NCBI GenBank assembly: GCA_905215345.1
Contig: CAJMPR010000016.1
Coordinates: 23,141 to 87,140 of the forward strand
From: an uncultured bacterium
GTDB taxonomy: Bacteria > Bacteroidota > Bacteroidia > Bacteroidales > Bacteroidaceae
Direction: 5' to 3'
DNA length: 64,000 bases
Shown one piece after another: positions 30,201 through 45,200 of the stretch. The notes under the pieces are model-generated. The model saw only the letters and a program-made list of their open reading frames with translations, was not told the origin of the DNA and searched no databases. Positions within the stretch are counted from its first letter, which is position 1. Every line of letters starts with the position of its first letter. The position numbers and the translations under genes were made by a program.

Positions 30201-33200
30201 GCTTCTCCGTCTACATATACTACTTCTACATTTGATGACGCAAAACGTGTACCTGTTACTTGTACCATTTCTCCTGATGTTTCAAGTACAAATCCGCTTT
30301 CATATACTTCGTAAATCTTATTAATATCTACTTGTAGATAATCGCCTGTACCTATTGAAATCTGAGGAAGATTTGTTAGTGATACATCTACTGCATCTTC
30401 TGCTTTTTGCGGAAGTTGAATTGTATAAGGAATTGTCTGACCGTTAGCGGTATGCTTGTCAATATGGATAACAAGAACTCGTCTTGTTTCTCTTTCGCCT
30501 GACTGTACCGGCATATATGACTGGTTATCAATCATATTACCAAGTTGTCTTGTAGCATTATTACCCCATGACCATACAACGTCACTGCCTACGACTGTAT
30601 CATGTCTGATTGCGGCACTGTTATTTCCGCCGACACCGATTGCCCAAATATTATTGATATATGCGTCGTCAGAATATGAGTCACCACGTTTAACTTGAGT
30701 CGGCTTATCTGTCATAGAAATACTGTTATCTATAACTGTATCTCCAAGACCAAGTTGACCCTTTGAGTTATCGCCCCATGCCCATAGTCTGTTGTTATCT
30801 GTACGAGCAACAGTGTGGTTTGCGCCTGAGTTGATTTCTACAACCTTTACGTCACTGCCCCATACATTTTCAACAGCCTTGAACATTGTTGTGTTACCGT
30901 CTGTAATTCCAAGACCTGTTTGACCTGTTGTGTTATCTCCGGCTGTAAGCACATATGAACCGTCACCGACTATTACGGCTGATTGGTTCTTGCCCATTGC
31001 TATTGATGTTACATTTGCAAGGTAACTTACGTCACTTGTTGTTGACATAGGTATTCCATTGCCGTCCTTAACACCGTCAAAATCACTCGCCTTAGCTCTT
31101 ACCGGAACGTGTTTATCACTTAGTGAACCCGAGCCCGATTGACCGTGTGAATCAACGCCCCATGAAAGAACTGTTCCGTTTGACTTAATTGCCATTACAG
31201 AATCGCCCTCGGCACTTATTGCCACGATTTCTTCTAAGTATACATTATTACTGTATATATTCTTTGTTACGGTGCTTCCATCTGTGGCAGTTGTTGTTTC
31301 TGTGTCTGTAACTACTGTCTTACTTGCACTTGCACCTTGTTGTACCTTAACCGGTGCATAGTATGTATAACCTGTTCCGAAATCACCGTGACCAAGTTGA
31401 CCATTGACATTTCTGCCCCATGACCATACGCTGCCGTCTTCTGCAAGTGCAACAGAGAAGTAGTCACCGGCTGCGATTGAAACAAACTTAGGTAGTTCAC
31501 TGCCGTCATTTGCATAAATAAGTTCAACGGCTACTGATGAGTTGTTTGTTCCTGTCGGCTTACCGCTTGTTGCGTCAGTAATACCAAGTTGTCCGTATGC
31601 GTTGCTGCCCCATGCGTAAATCTTACCGTCATTTGTAAGTGCAAGAGAATGTGCAGTACCTGCGGCAACTTCCTTGACATTGTCAAGAATTATATTACCT
31701 GTCTTAACAACTTCAACGGCATATGCCTTTGTTTCATTGTCATTATCACCAAGTTGACCATATGTATCTTGTCCCCATGTCCATACTGTTCCGTTAGGCT
31801 TTAGAACAACAGTATGTGTTGCACCTGACGCAATCATAGGTACAGATTTCTTCATATCGTCTGTTTCAACTCCGACAGAAACGACTGTTTCAGCAACATA
31901 AACGTATGTCTTTTCTCCGTCTGTCTTTTCTGCGTAAGCTGTAATTGTTGTCTTACCGTATTGATTATTAGTATTAGGTGTTACTACACCTGTATTAACA
32001 TCAACTTCGGCAATCTTCGGATTTGATGAATAGAATTTAATTGTTCCGACATTTGCAGTTACGTCCTTTGTTGCATCCTTTGTATGAATTGTTCTCAAAT
32101 TGAATGCCATATGATGTAATGCTTCATAACTGCTTGGATCAAATGTTACTGTTTCTCTTGTTGTAATATCAATTTGTGCCGGAACATTATCTGCAGTATA
32201 TTCTGTTGTTGTTCCGTCACTGTGAGATACAGTTACTTTTGTCAAGTTTAGAATGTCTTCAGCCTTGAAACCAACTCTGACAGGTTCATCAGAATCTGTT
32301 TCTGTCATATCACCAAGTTGTCCGTATGTATTATTACCCAATGCCCATAGATAACCGTTGTTTGTAAGGATTACAGAATAGTTCCAACCTGCTGTTACTC
32401 TTGAGAATGATGTAAATACATCGTCATTTTCAGGATTTAGAGAATCCTTATCTGTTATCTTGTTTGCCACATGAGTATTTTCTACTTCATGATACTGTGA
32501 TTTTGAATTATCACCCCATGCGTATATATCATTTGTATTTGACATTGCTATTACATGGTTAGCACCGCCTGATACCATAGATATACCTGTTAGATATGTT
32601 CCGTTGCTTGACTTAACATGAACAGGAGTTGCGATTGTTGCCGTTTTCTTATCATTACCAAGTTGTCCGTATGTGTTATCGCCCCATGCGTATACATTAC
32701 GATCTCTTGTTGTAACAACTGAGAAGTTTTCACCGGCTGACAATGCGTCAACATTCTTTATATATCTGTCATCTGCGTTGCCTGTATCATATTCACCCTT
32801 CAATACTCTGTCAGGTGTCTGCATATCTTTGTATGTGTTATTAACGCCATTTGTACTTTGACCAAGTTGACCCTTATTATTGCGTCCCCATGACCAAACA
32901 CTACCGTCTGTTCTTACGGCAAGTGAATGTTCTGCACCGGCACCGATAAGGATAACATCTGTCAAGAAGCCACCGCCGTTATAACCTCTTACCTGCACAG
33001 GGAAGTATCTGCTATCTCTTGAATTGATACCAAGTTGTCCATAAGTATTTGCACCCCATGAATACAAATTACCTTGGTTAGATACTGCAAGAGTATGATC
33101 TCTACCTGCTACGATATTAGAAATTGACTCATTCTTTTCTGCAAGCATTTCACTTAGAGATGTGCTTGAGTTATTTTCACCCGCAACAGTTACAGGTCTT

Positions 33201-36200
33201 GTTGAATATGATAGTGCAGTTGATGAGCTACCGCTACCAAGTTGACCCTTTGAGTTATCACCCCATGTATATAGTACACCGTCACGAGTCAATGCTACAC
33301 TGTGTTTTTCACCCGCAGCTACTATCATTACGTTCTTTAGAGGTACTAATTGACCTTCATCATTTTTTATCATAACCTGAACAGGATATGAACGGTCAAC
33401 AGTTGTACCGTCACCAAGCTGACCTCTGTCATTACGTCCCCATGTCCATACTTCACCATAGATATTGATTGCGATTGCGTGGTCGCCCTTTGAAACTACC
33501 ATAGGGGGTATTTCTTCACCAGGGATAATGCTGATATTAACAGCACCTGTGTAACCCGCATACGCATGGTGGTCATCTATTTCTTCGTTTCCTGTATTTA
33601 CATATGGGTCTTCGTTATGTGCACTGATAACTGTTGAACCAAACTTTTCAGTTTCCTCGATTGGTTTTACAACAATATATCTGCGTGTAATTCCGTCTGC
33701 GTTAAATGCTTTTTCTTCAAGCATTGTTTCAATCGGATCTTCATCTTCATTGATAATTGCAACAGTTTCATCAGAAGTTGTAAACTTGATATGGTCTTCA
33801 CCATCTCTTACCGGTTTCAAATCGCCGTTTTGGTCATAAGGATCAACCCATGATGTATTATCATTCGGATCAAATCTGTCAACCGGATATTCTTCTGTAT
33901 CTGATAGCAATGTAAATCCTTTGAAGTTTCTATTGTACATTTGGTTTACGTCGATATACAAGATTTGGTCTTTTCTCATATTAATATGCTTAGGCAAAAT
34001 CATATAATATTCTTCGACAACACCTGTATTTCTGTTTACAACGTAAACATCTTTGAATACGATTGACTTGTATTCAAGTTCACCAACCTGATATGGATAA
34101 CGTCTTGTTTCAGTTGTAAAGTCACCGATCTGTGAGTAGTTATTAATACCCCACATATAAACGTAACCTTCAATGTCGATAACCGATGAGTTTGCACCGG
34201 CATCGATAACAAATACGCCTTCAATATATGGGCTTGTTGCATTTTCTTCGTCCTCAAGATATTGACTTCTTACGTGTTGAGGTTTCGGATAATTTGCAGT
34301 GTTAGTATTCAAACCGATTTGACCGTTTGAGTTATCACCCCATGCCCATACGCTATACTTAAATTCATCTTCACTTGTGCTTTCGCCCAATACAAGTGAA
34401 TGAGTTTGTCCGGCTGCAATGCTGATTATATTATCAACAGTTCTGCTACTGTCTGCAAGATCGCTCGGTCTTACTGACAATACCGGATAATCTCTTGTCT
34501 TTGTTGTTTCATCACCAAGTTGATAATTTCCGTTTAGACCTATTGCAAATACATCTGTTTCACCATAGTATTTGTTTGTAAGCATCATCAAGTGATTTGA
34601 ACCGGCAGAAATCTTAGCGACACTCTGAATATATGTCGAATCAAATCTTGAATCTGTCTTAATCTTTGAAACATCATAATCACCATTAATTAATTGATAT
34701 GGTGCCATTCTTGTATCTCTTGTTCCATAGTTTGAGCTTTGCTTACCGGCTACTGTATAGTTATTAATACCCCATACATAAACTGTTCCGTCAGCCTTTA
34801 ATGCAGCTGAATAATTATCACCGGCAGCAATTTGAATAATGTTGCTCAAATGTTCATCTGTTGTAACAATACCATTTTCATCAGTATATGTTCCACTTGC
34901 TGATGTACCCTGAGTAACGTGTACCGGATACTTATCAAAGTCACCGTCTACTGTTGATGATGTACCAAGTTGGTTATATGTATTATCACCCCATGAATAT
35001 ACATGACCGTCTGATGTCAACGCAAGGCTATGCTTATTGCCGGCTGCAACTGCCACTACATTTTCCATAGGCTGATTATCGCCTACCATAACCATTTGTG
35101 CAGCACCTGAATTTTCAGTTGTACCGTTACCAAGTTGACCTTCGTCATTTAGACCCCATGCCCATACGTGACCGTCTGAATCTACTGCCAAACTGTGGTA
35201 TCCGCCGGCTGCTACATCAATTATATTTTCAAGCAAAGTATATTGTGCGTTTCCGTCTGCATCGTATGTTACACTGTAAATCTGTACAGGTGTATCCATA
35301 ACATTGTTTGCACCGTCTTTGGTTGAAACCTGTCCATAATCATTTCTACCCCAAGCATATACTGTACCATCATACTTCAATGCCACAGAATGATATTTAT
35401 TTGTTGAAACAAGCGGTGATGCAGTTTCTTTTGTAAATCCACTACCATCTCTTGATGTTGAGTTTGGTGTCAATTTACCGCCATATACGCCAAGTACAAA
35501 TGCACCGGCTGCACCTGTTGCTGTGTTTACAACAGTAATAGTTGTTTGACCGCCTCTGTGATACTCTGTATCAATTATCGGTGTAACAACCCACTTACCG
35601 TTTTCTTCTGATACAGTTGCAACAGTTTCATCTGATGAGTAGAACTTATAATTAGCTGAGTAATCAGTTTCATCAAGAGTATTTTCTGCAAAGAAGTTAA
35701 ATCCTTCGTAGTATCTCTCATTGATTTCTGATGGGTCTATTGTTAGAGTTTGTTCTTCCGTTACTCTTACAAGTGACGGGATTACTCCTGTGTATGTCTT
35801 TCCTGCCGTACCATAACCAACAGTATCTTCTGAAACAACTGCATTATTGATTTCAATAACACGAGCTTCTCTGTCACCTACTTGACGTGGTTCTGTCGCA
35901 TTGATGAATGATGAATCACCAAGTTGACCGTAAGTATTATTACCCCAAGCATAGATGTATCCCTTAGTTTCGCTGCTTGCTCTGAATGCAGTCAAATAGC
36001 TTAAACCTGTTGATAAGTACCAAACGTTATCAATCACATCTTCATTACTGTCTGCCTCGCCCTTGTTTACAAGTGTAGGTGTAGAATTAGATGTTGCTGC
36101 CGAACCCCATGTATATACATGACCGTCTGATGTCATTGCAGCACTTCCGCTGCTCAAAGCATAAACATGTGATATTTGATTTTCTGTAAATGCAGTTATC

Positions 36201-39200
36201 TTTTCAGGGTGACGTAAATCTGTTGTTGTTCCGTCACCAAGTTGACTGTTTCCGTTATAACCCCATGTATATACATAATTATCGTTGATTGCAACTGTAT
36301 GATATGTACCTGCCGCAATATCCATTGCACCGTTGAAGTATTTATTTGCAGTATCTGCGGTTTGCAATGTATCTGCCATAAGTACCCTAAACGGTCTTAA
36401 ACGATTTTCATATATATTAGTAGGATTGAAGCTATTTCTATATGTAATTTTATGTCTTATAGAATAACCTGTACCAAGATATCCGCCTAAGTTAATTATA
36501 GAATTTCCTACTTCTGTTGTACCTGTTACGTTTTGACCCCAAGCATATACTTGTCCATCTCTTGTAAGAAGGATACTTGTATTTGAAAGTGCTGAAATCT
36601 TAACTACGTCCTCAATAGGCTCAATTCCGTTAGGTTTTTGTACCGGTGTAGCAACATATACTACATTTGTTGTATTTACACCAACCTGTCCGTATGAGTT
36701 TGCACCCCAAGCATATACTTGTCCGTTACTCATTAGAACCATTACATGGTCTGCACCGGCTGTGGCTGCAACTGCTCCGACAAGTTCTGTCTTTGTTACA
36801 GTTGTTTCTGTTGTTACGTTACCTTCGCCGTCATCTGTTTCAGTAACAGTTTCATTATAGCTTGTAACAACCGGTGATGGAAGTAGCGATTCTTTCTTTG
36901 TGCCAAGACCATTAGATGTGCCGCTACCCCAACCGTATACTCTACCGTCTTTTGCAACAGCTACTGCAGATGAACCGCCGGCTGCTACATAAACAATGTT
37001 TTCAAGCAAGCCTGTTCCGTCTACATTCTTAACTCTTACCGGATATGAACGTGTTACCTTTGTACCGTCACCAAGTTGACCTGCGTTGTTTACGCCCCAT
37101 GCCCAAACTGTTCCGTCTTCACGCAATGCTAATGTGAAGTTATTTCCTGATGAAACCATAGGTACTGCAACAGTATCCGCACTACGTTTAACTCTTACAA
37201 CCAATGTTCCGACAAATCCATTGTCTGTCTTAACTCTGATTGTTGTTTCGCCAAGTTTAAATTCTGAAGGTACGCTTATTAAACCTGTACTGCTTACCAC
37301 TGCGATTGATTCGTCAAGTGAAGTAAACGTCAGATTTTCGCCTGCGGTCAAAGCACCGCTTTGATCTGCATTATAATATTTTACATTAAATCCGCTTCTG
37401 TAATTTCTTTCAAAATCTCCTGTTTCAAGTTGAATTGTTTCATCTCTACCCATAACTGTGACTACATCATAGTTATTTATAACAAGTGTCTTTGATTCAA
37501 CATCTCCGACTTGAACTGCGGTATTATCCATTGCATGGTATTCCAAACGAGTACCGTTATGAAGTGATACATAATTACCGTCTTTTGTATTTGCATCGTC
37601 ACCTGTCTGACCTTTTGAGTTTGAACCCCAAGCATATACATATCCGTCTTCACGAATTACATACATATCTGTTCTGCCGACCGCAATGTTCCAAACATTG
37701 CTGATATATTCAGTATCTGAAGTTGTTACGCCTCTTACTGCCTGAGTCGGAACAGTCTTATTCATATATGTCGGATCATTCCAATGGTCATGACTATATG
37801 AATCATGATGATGTAAATAGAATGTATCATATCTGTACGAGCCGTCACCGATTTGACCATATTCATTCCAACCCCATGTATATACACTTCCGTCAGAAGT
37901 CATAGCCATACTGTTATAATAATTAGCTGAAATTGCCGCTACATTTGTGATATTAGAAACCTTTACAGGTTTTGTAGCAGTTGTTGTTGTATTATTACCA
38001 AGTTGTCCCCAGTTATTATAACCCCATGAATACATTGTTCCGTCTGTTGTAGCCACTATAACGTGAGCTTCACCGGCTGCAATAGCTGTTATATTCTTTA
38101 GGTATTTCTCAGTTGTCGATGTCGCACCAGCCAAAACTTGCATTGGAACAGGTCTTGTCATTGTATCGTTTATACCAAGCTGATAATTGTTGTTTAGACC
38201 CCAGGTCCAAACTGTACCGTCTGCCTTTAGAGCAACACTGAATGATTTACCGGCTGCAATATCAATAACATCTTGGATATACCAATCGTCATTTGTTGCT
38301 GCACTTTCACCTCTGTATACCTTTTGAGCCGCATAAATTCCGTCAGGTGTATCATCATCATGGAACTTTTCATTTGTTGCTGATGTATCGCCGTTACCAA
38401 GTTGTCCGTTTGAATTGTCACCCCAAGCATATACATAACCGTCATTTGAAAGTGCCAATACGTGTGTTTCACCGACTGCTATTCTTGCGATATTTGAAAG
38501 GTCTACAAGTACACCGGTAGATGTCTTTTCTTGAACTCTTACAGGTGTGCGGTCAACTTCATCTTTATCAGAAGTACCGTTACCAATCATTCCGTTTTCA
38601 TTGTTGCCCCATGCGTATACATAGCCGTCTGTTGTTACCGCATATGCTGTATTAATACCGGCTGCTACGTACTTAACTTTTTCTCCCTCAGGAAGAGAAA
38701 CCTTTACAGGGTATGTTGTATTTTCTGTAAGTCCGTTACCAAGTTGTCCGTTTTCATTTGAACCCCATGTCCAAACTTCACCGTTATCCAACAATGCAAC
38801 GGCGAATTCGCCACCACCGGCAACCATAGGTGTTGCTATTCTTCCGGCTTGTGTAACTGTTACGCTGATTTCAGATGTTATACCTGAATCATGTGTAATT
38901 GTAATTATAGCTGTACCTGTATGTGTACCGGCTGTAATTACACCATTTGCAACAGTTGCAACATTTTCATTATTTGAATGATATGTAAATGTTCCGTCAA
39001 GTGGTTCATGTGTATCATCATTTTCAAGATTGAAACCATACATATGATGATGTTTATATGAATCAATCTCGATTTTTGCACCTGTTTCTATTGTTGTTAG
39101 GTAATTTATTTTATTTCCTTCGACATCAAAGAATTCAATTAAATCTTCTGCTCTTTCACCTGTATAAGCAGGTTCGCTTACGTCATAAACTGATTCTGTA

Positions 39201-42200
39201 CCGTCAAATTTACCCAACTGCCATTCTGTGTTTCTGCTCCATGTATATACATAGCCATCATCAAGTTCTGCAACGGTATTATTTGTACCGGCTGCTACGT
39301 TACTTACAAACTTAATATATTCCTCATCATTATTAGTCTGACCCTTTAATACCTTTTGAGGTAATGTCTGGTTAGATGAGTTCTTAATACCAATTTGTCT
39401 TTGTCCGTTATAACCCCATCCGTACAAATAACCTTCTTCATTAATTGCAAATGATTGATTATTCTTTGCAGAAATTGCAGTTATGTTCTTTAATCTGCCT
39501 GTTGTATTTCCTGTGTTTTGATCTGCCTTTGAAATATCTCTTACTTGTAGAGGAAGATAATGTCTTGCATTATTATCTGTTGTCCAGTCACCGTTCTGAC
39601 CGTATGTATTATCTCCCCATGCCCATACATATCCTGTCTTTGTAAGAGCCAAAGCATGATTTGCACCGGCTGAAATCATTACTATATTAATTAAGTAATC
39701 GCTACCTGCCGGAGCAACATTTTCTTCTTCCTCAGGACTTTCGCCACGAAGCACTTGAATTGGAGTAGGCTTATTTACACGAGTTCCGTCACCAAGTTGA
39801 CCCTTGCTATTGTCACCCCATGTATAAACTGTTCCGTCATTCTTTAATGCCATAGCAAATGACTTACCAGCTGAAATTGAAACTATATCATTTAAGTAAT
39901 AGTCATTATTATCCGGATCATATGCGTTTGTACCACTTCTACCTGCCAAAACCTTAACAGGATATGCACTGTCTTCTGTTGTTCCGTTACCAAGTTGTCC
40001 TGATGTATTGCTACCCCAAGCATATACACTGCCGTCTTCAAGCAATGCCATTGAGAAATCATCACCGGCAGCAATGCCCTTTACACCTGTAAGTGTTGTT
40101 GTTTCATCAACCATTACAGGCACAACTATACTTTCAGTAGTTTCTGTTGCACCGTTGCCAAGCTGACCCTTACTATTGTCACCGACTGCATATACTACGC
40201 CGTTAGCAAGTATTAGCAAGTGATTATTACCGGCTGCAATAGCAGTTGCCGCATTATTTCCACCAAATGTGCTTGCACTGTCATCTCTGCCATTTTGGAA
40301 TTTAACTTGAATTGGGTATCCTCTTGAAACCTTTGTACCGTCACCAAGTTGACTATATGTATTATCGCCCCATGTCCAAACTGTACCGTCTGCCTTTAGA
40401 GCAGCTTGGAAGTTTGTACCGGCTGCAAGCGATGAAGCAACAATGCTTTCCATCTTATCGCCCTTGACAGTAACATTAATTGTTCCGACATATCCGTTAC
40501 GGCTGTTTCTGAATGTAATTACAGTTGTACCGAATGTGTTACCTGTCGGCAATACAGTTGCCGTATTACCATTTGCCGATACTGTGGCAATATTTGGAAT
40601 TGATGAACTGTATTGAATATTTGCAATATCTTCTGATGCAATCTTTTGCTTATCAGCTTTATTGAACAAATTGAAACCAATCATGTACTGTTCATATATT
40701 TCAGACATATCAATTTCAATTTTACCTGTCTTGTCAATAATAACGCTTGACGGTAGAGGTGATATTTCATCACCTGTTGATGTTTCATCTTTATATACGA
40801 TTGCCTTTTGGAAAGACAATGTATTAGAATTTGTATTACCTACTTGTACAGGTGTCTTTGCTAAATCAACTGTTACTGTACCAAGTTGACCTAAGGCATT
40901 GTCACCCCATGCCCATACATAACCGTCATCTCTGATTACTACTGTATGGCTTGCACCCATTGCAGCACCGATTACGTTCTTTAGATATGGATCTTCGTCT
41001 TGATTAAATGTGTCGCCTTTCCATACTTTTACCGGAGCAAATCTGTCTATCTTTGAATCAACTCCAAGTTGACCCTTTTCATCTCCGCCCCATGTATATA
41101 CTTCATAATTGTTTGTTATAACAAGAGTTTGGTTTCCTCCGGCAGTTATTCCAAGAATATTTGACAAATATTCATTTCCGTCAGTTTCAACTGTTGAATC
41201 CTTGCCAGCCGCCTCACCGGCTACAACAAGCATAGGTGTTACCGATTCTGTAACTGTCTTGTCATCTATACCAAGTTGACCCTTTGAATTATAACCCCAA
41301 GCATATACCTTTGTAATTGTTGATCCGTCTGCAAGTGTTTCTTCTGTTACGGCTACACTATGTGCACTACCGGCTGCAACATATTTAACATTTGACAAAC
41401 CTTCTACAACTGCCGGTGTAGCGTCATAGTTTGCACTTACAGTTGTTGCCTGTAATGTAACTTCTGCATCTGAACCGTCACCATCGGCATCCGCATCGGT
41501 TGAATCATCACTTGACGATCCGCCACCACTTCTTGAGCTACCTCCTGAAGATACAGTTCTGCCAAGTTGTTTATGTAGATTTGCACCCCATGACCATACT
41601 TTTCCGCTTGTATCTACGGCAAGGTTATGGCTATCACCGGCTGCGATTGATTTAATATCTTTTAGTGCACTAATCTTTGTGAATGATGCAGTAGATGGAG
41701 CTATAACATCATTCCCAAGTTGACCTTGTGAGTTATCAACACCATATGAGAATACGTCACCGTGTGTTGTAAGCACAAGTACATAATTTGAACCTGATAC
41801 TATATCTGCGATTTCATCGCCGATTGTGTTTTCTACTTCGATAGGTGATGTCATATCAGCTCCGCCTGAAATTGATACACCCCAAGTATATATCTTACCG
41901 TTCTTATCAACAGCAAATACATAGTCGTCACCTGCTGCTAATCTTACTATATCCTTAATAGGATTTCCGTCTGCGTCAAGAACTTGTACCGGATATTTCT
42001 TACTTAATAATGTACCGTCACCAAGTTGACCATGAGAATTGTCACCCCATGTCCACAAAGTTCCGTTTTCTTTTAATGCAACAGAGAAGTTCTTACCTAC
42101 TGCAACCTTTGAACCTGATGGCCATACTGTATCCCCCTTAACAGTTACAGTTACAAATGCCTTATATCCGTTAGCCTTATTCTCAACAGTTACGATTGTC

Positions 42201-45200
42201 GGTCCGGCCTTTGTAGGTGATGTAGTATGAAGTTCATCACTGCCACTTGCAAAATTACCTATTGATGTATCTGAAGATGTGAATTCAATCTGGCTCTTAT
42301 CGTCAATCGGTGTAAGAATATCATCTTCATATAAGTTAAAGCCGACCATTCTCTTATTCATAATTTGATCTCTGTTGAAATCAACATACTGGTCTTCTGT
42401 AATTTCAAGATAATCAGGTGTTACATATGATTCATCAACACTGTTATCTGAATTTTCTTTGATTTCTACATTTTGAAGTTCAAGAGTATCTACTTCTTCC
42501 TTACTTACATGAACAGGGATATATGATTTAATTGTTGTATTATCACCAAGTTGACCGTAACCGTTTGCTCCTGTTGTATAAACACTACCGTCTTGTTTCA
42601 TAATCGTTAAGTGTTGTGAACCGTAATCCGCAACAAACGCATCATCAAATAGCAGTAAGTCACCAACATCAGATCTTACTGTATCATGAACTCTTGTAGG
42701 AGTAGACTTATTTACAACACTGTCTATACCTAACTGACCGCTACCGTTGTTACCTGATGTATAAATCAAATTATCATTTACATCTGTTCCGCCGATAAAT
42801 GAACTACTGTTACCACCGGCTGAAATGTTATAAATACTGTTGCTTTCTACATCAACATACTTAGGTGAAGTAGCGTCGCCTCCGCTAATACCAAGCTGAC
42901 CGTTACTGTTATCACCTGTTGAATATACATTATAATCCTTTGAGCGTATTAGAGTATGAGCTTTACCGGCTGACACTTGAACTGCGTCATACATAAATTC
43001 ATCATCATATACCGATACCATATCTCTTTCGCCACGTTGTACCTTTATCGGTGCATACGCATATGTTTTTCCGTCATAATCGCTAAATCTCTTTGATGTA
43101 TCCGGTTCAATACCAAGCTGACCTTCAGAATCGTCACCCCAAGTATATACACTTCCGTTATCAGCTATTACTACTGCATGGTTATCACCTGCATCAATGG
43201 ATACGATATTACTCAAACGATTTGTAGATTGTGTATTTCTTGTTGAATTTGTTCTGTCAGCATTTAGAACAAACGGATCATCACTTGCCATAGCTCCGGC
43301 TACAACGTATGACGGTACGCCCATATCATCTGTAACTGCTCGGTAATTTAGAGAAAGTTTACTATTTGTATTTGTACCCCATGCAAGAACATGACCATTC
43401 TTATCAAGTGCAAGAGCATAGTCTTTGCCCGCACTGATTTCTACGATACCTGACAAGTATTCCTTTACAATCGGTTCAGGTTTTTCTTCTGAACCATCTT
43501 CTCCATCGCCTGTTGTTGTGTCAGCATATGTTGTTATACTTTCTGATGTGTAAATATCTGCCGCACCTCTTACAACTTGCTGAGGATAATAAGCATTATG
43601 GCTTGATGCATCATTATCACCAAGCTTACCATTGCTGCCGCTACCCCATGTATAAACTGCACCATCAGCTGACAATGCCATTGCGAAGTTATCACCGGCT
43701 GCAATAGAAATAATGTTTTTAAGAGTTCCCAAGCCATTTGTGTCTGCAACTTGTAGAGGTTCTCCCCATGCTGAAACTCTTCTCATTGAACTTGAAGCTG
43801 TCGGAAGTTTTTCAATCTTTCCGTCTGCATCAAGAGTTGTGTAACCTATACCCAACTGTCCTGATGAGTTATTGCCCCATGTCCATACGCTACCGTCAGA
43901 TTTAAGTGCAACTGTAAAGTCTAATCCTGACGCAATCATTGGAATTGCAATCTTTGTATATCTGTCGCTTACGTTATAGACATCTGCTACAACAAGACCT
44001 CTGTAACCTGTATTGTTGTCTGTTACAGTAATTGTTACTTTACCGTAATTACCGTTACCAATCGGTGTTATTGTTCCGTTTGAATCAACTGTTGCAATTC
44101 TCGGATCTGATGATTCAAATGAATAATCTCCGCTTGCATCTCTAAAGTCACTGTCATCATGCAAGTTAAATCCGGCAACATATTTTAGATTAATTTCATC
44201 TAAAGTAAATGTCGAATCTTCCGGTATTCTGATATGTCCGCCTTCAACATTATCAAAGTTTAGAGCATAGTAATCTACCGGTCCTACCATATGAGCACCT
44301 GTATAATCGTAATTTACAAAGTCACCCAATACACCTGATACGTTAGTACCGAATGTCCATACTGTACCGTCTGTATTTATAGCAGTTGTTACAGTATTGC
44401 CAAGTGATACTGTTGTCACATTACTTAGATAATCACTTGTTTCATGTATATTATGGCCCTTTACAACACGAGTAGCTGATGACTTGCTTGTAGCTGAATC
44501 ATCTCCAAGTTGCTTTGATGAGTTGTCACCCCACATATACAATGCTCCGCCTTTTGCTACTGAGGCTGATTGATTATATCCTGCTGAGATATTCACAGCA
44601 TTTTCAAAATAATTACCCTCTGAATCCACTACTCTTACATAGCCGTCTGTTGAATCAGATACACCGTTACCAAGCTGACCGCTTGTTCCAAGACCTGTAC
44701 TGTAAACAAATCCGTTATTGATAAGTACAACTGCGTGTTCACTACCCATATCTGCTTCAGTTACATTCTGAAGATATGTATTGATAATGCCTCCGGCAAG
44801 TGTAGTATCATCATCACTTCTGTTTACTGCTTGAGAAGGAATTGTCTTATGATATGTGCTATTTACCTTTGAATCTGATATATTATCCTTTTCTCCGTCA
44901 TTTACTGTTAAGTTTTCTCCGTATCCAAGTTGACCATTATCAGCTTTACCGAATGTAAATACAGTGCCGTCACCACGAACAAGTATTGAACTGTCACCAC
45001 CGGCTGAGATTGATACGATAGAATGAATTTGTGTTTCTTTACCGTTGTTCAAATCCATAATGATTACAGGAGTTTCATAACGTGCAACGTCACCTGTATA
45101 GTTATAAACACTGTGAGTGCCTGATGTTCCATGACCAAGTTGACCATAGTTGTTTAGACCCCAAGCATATACTCTACCGTCTGAGGTCAATGCCAAAGAG

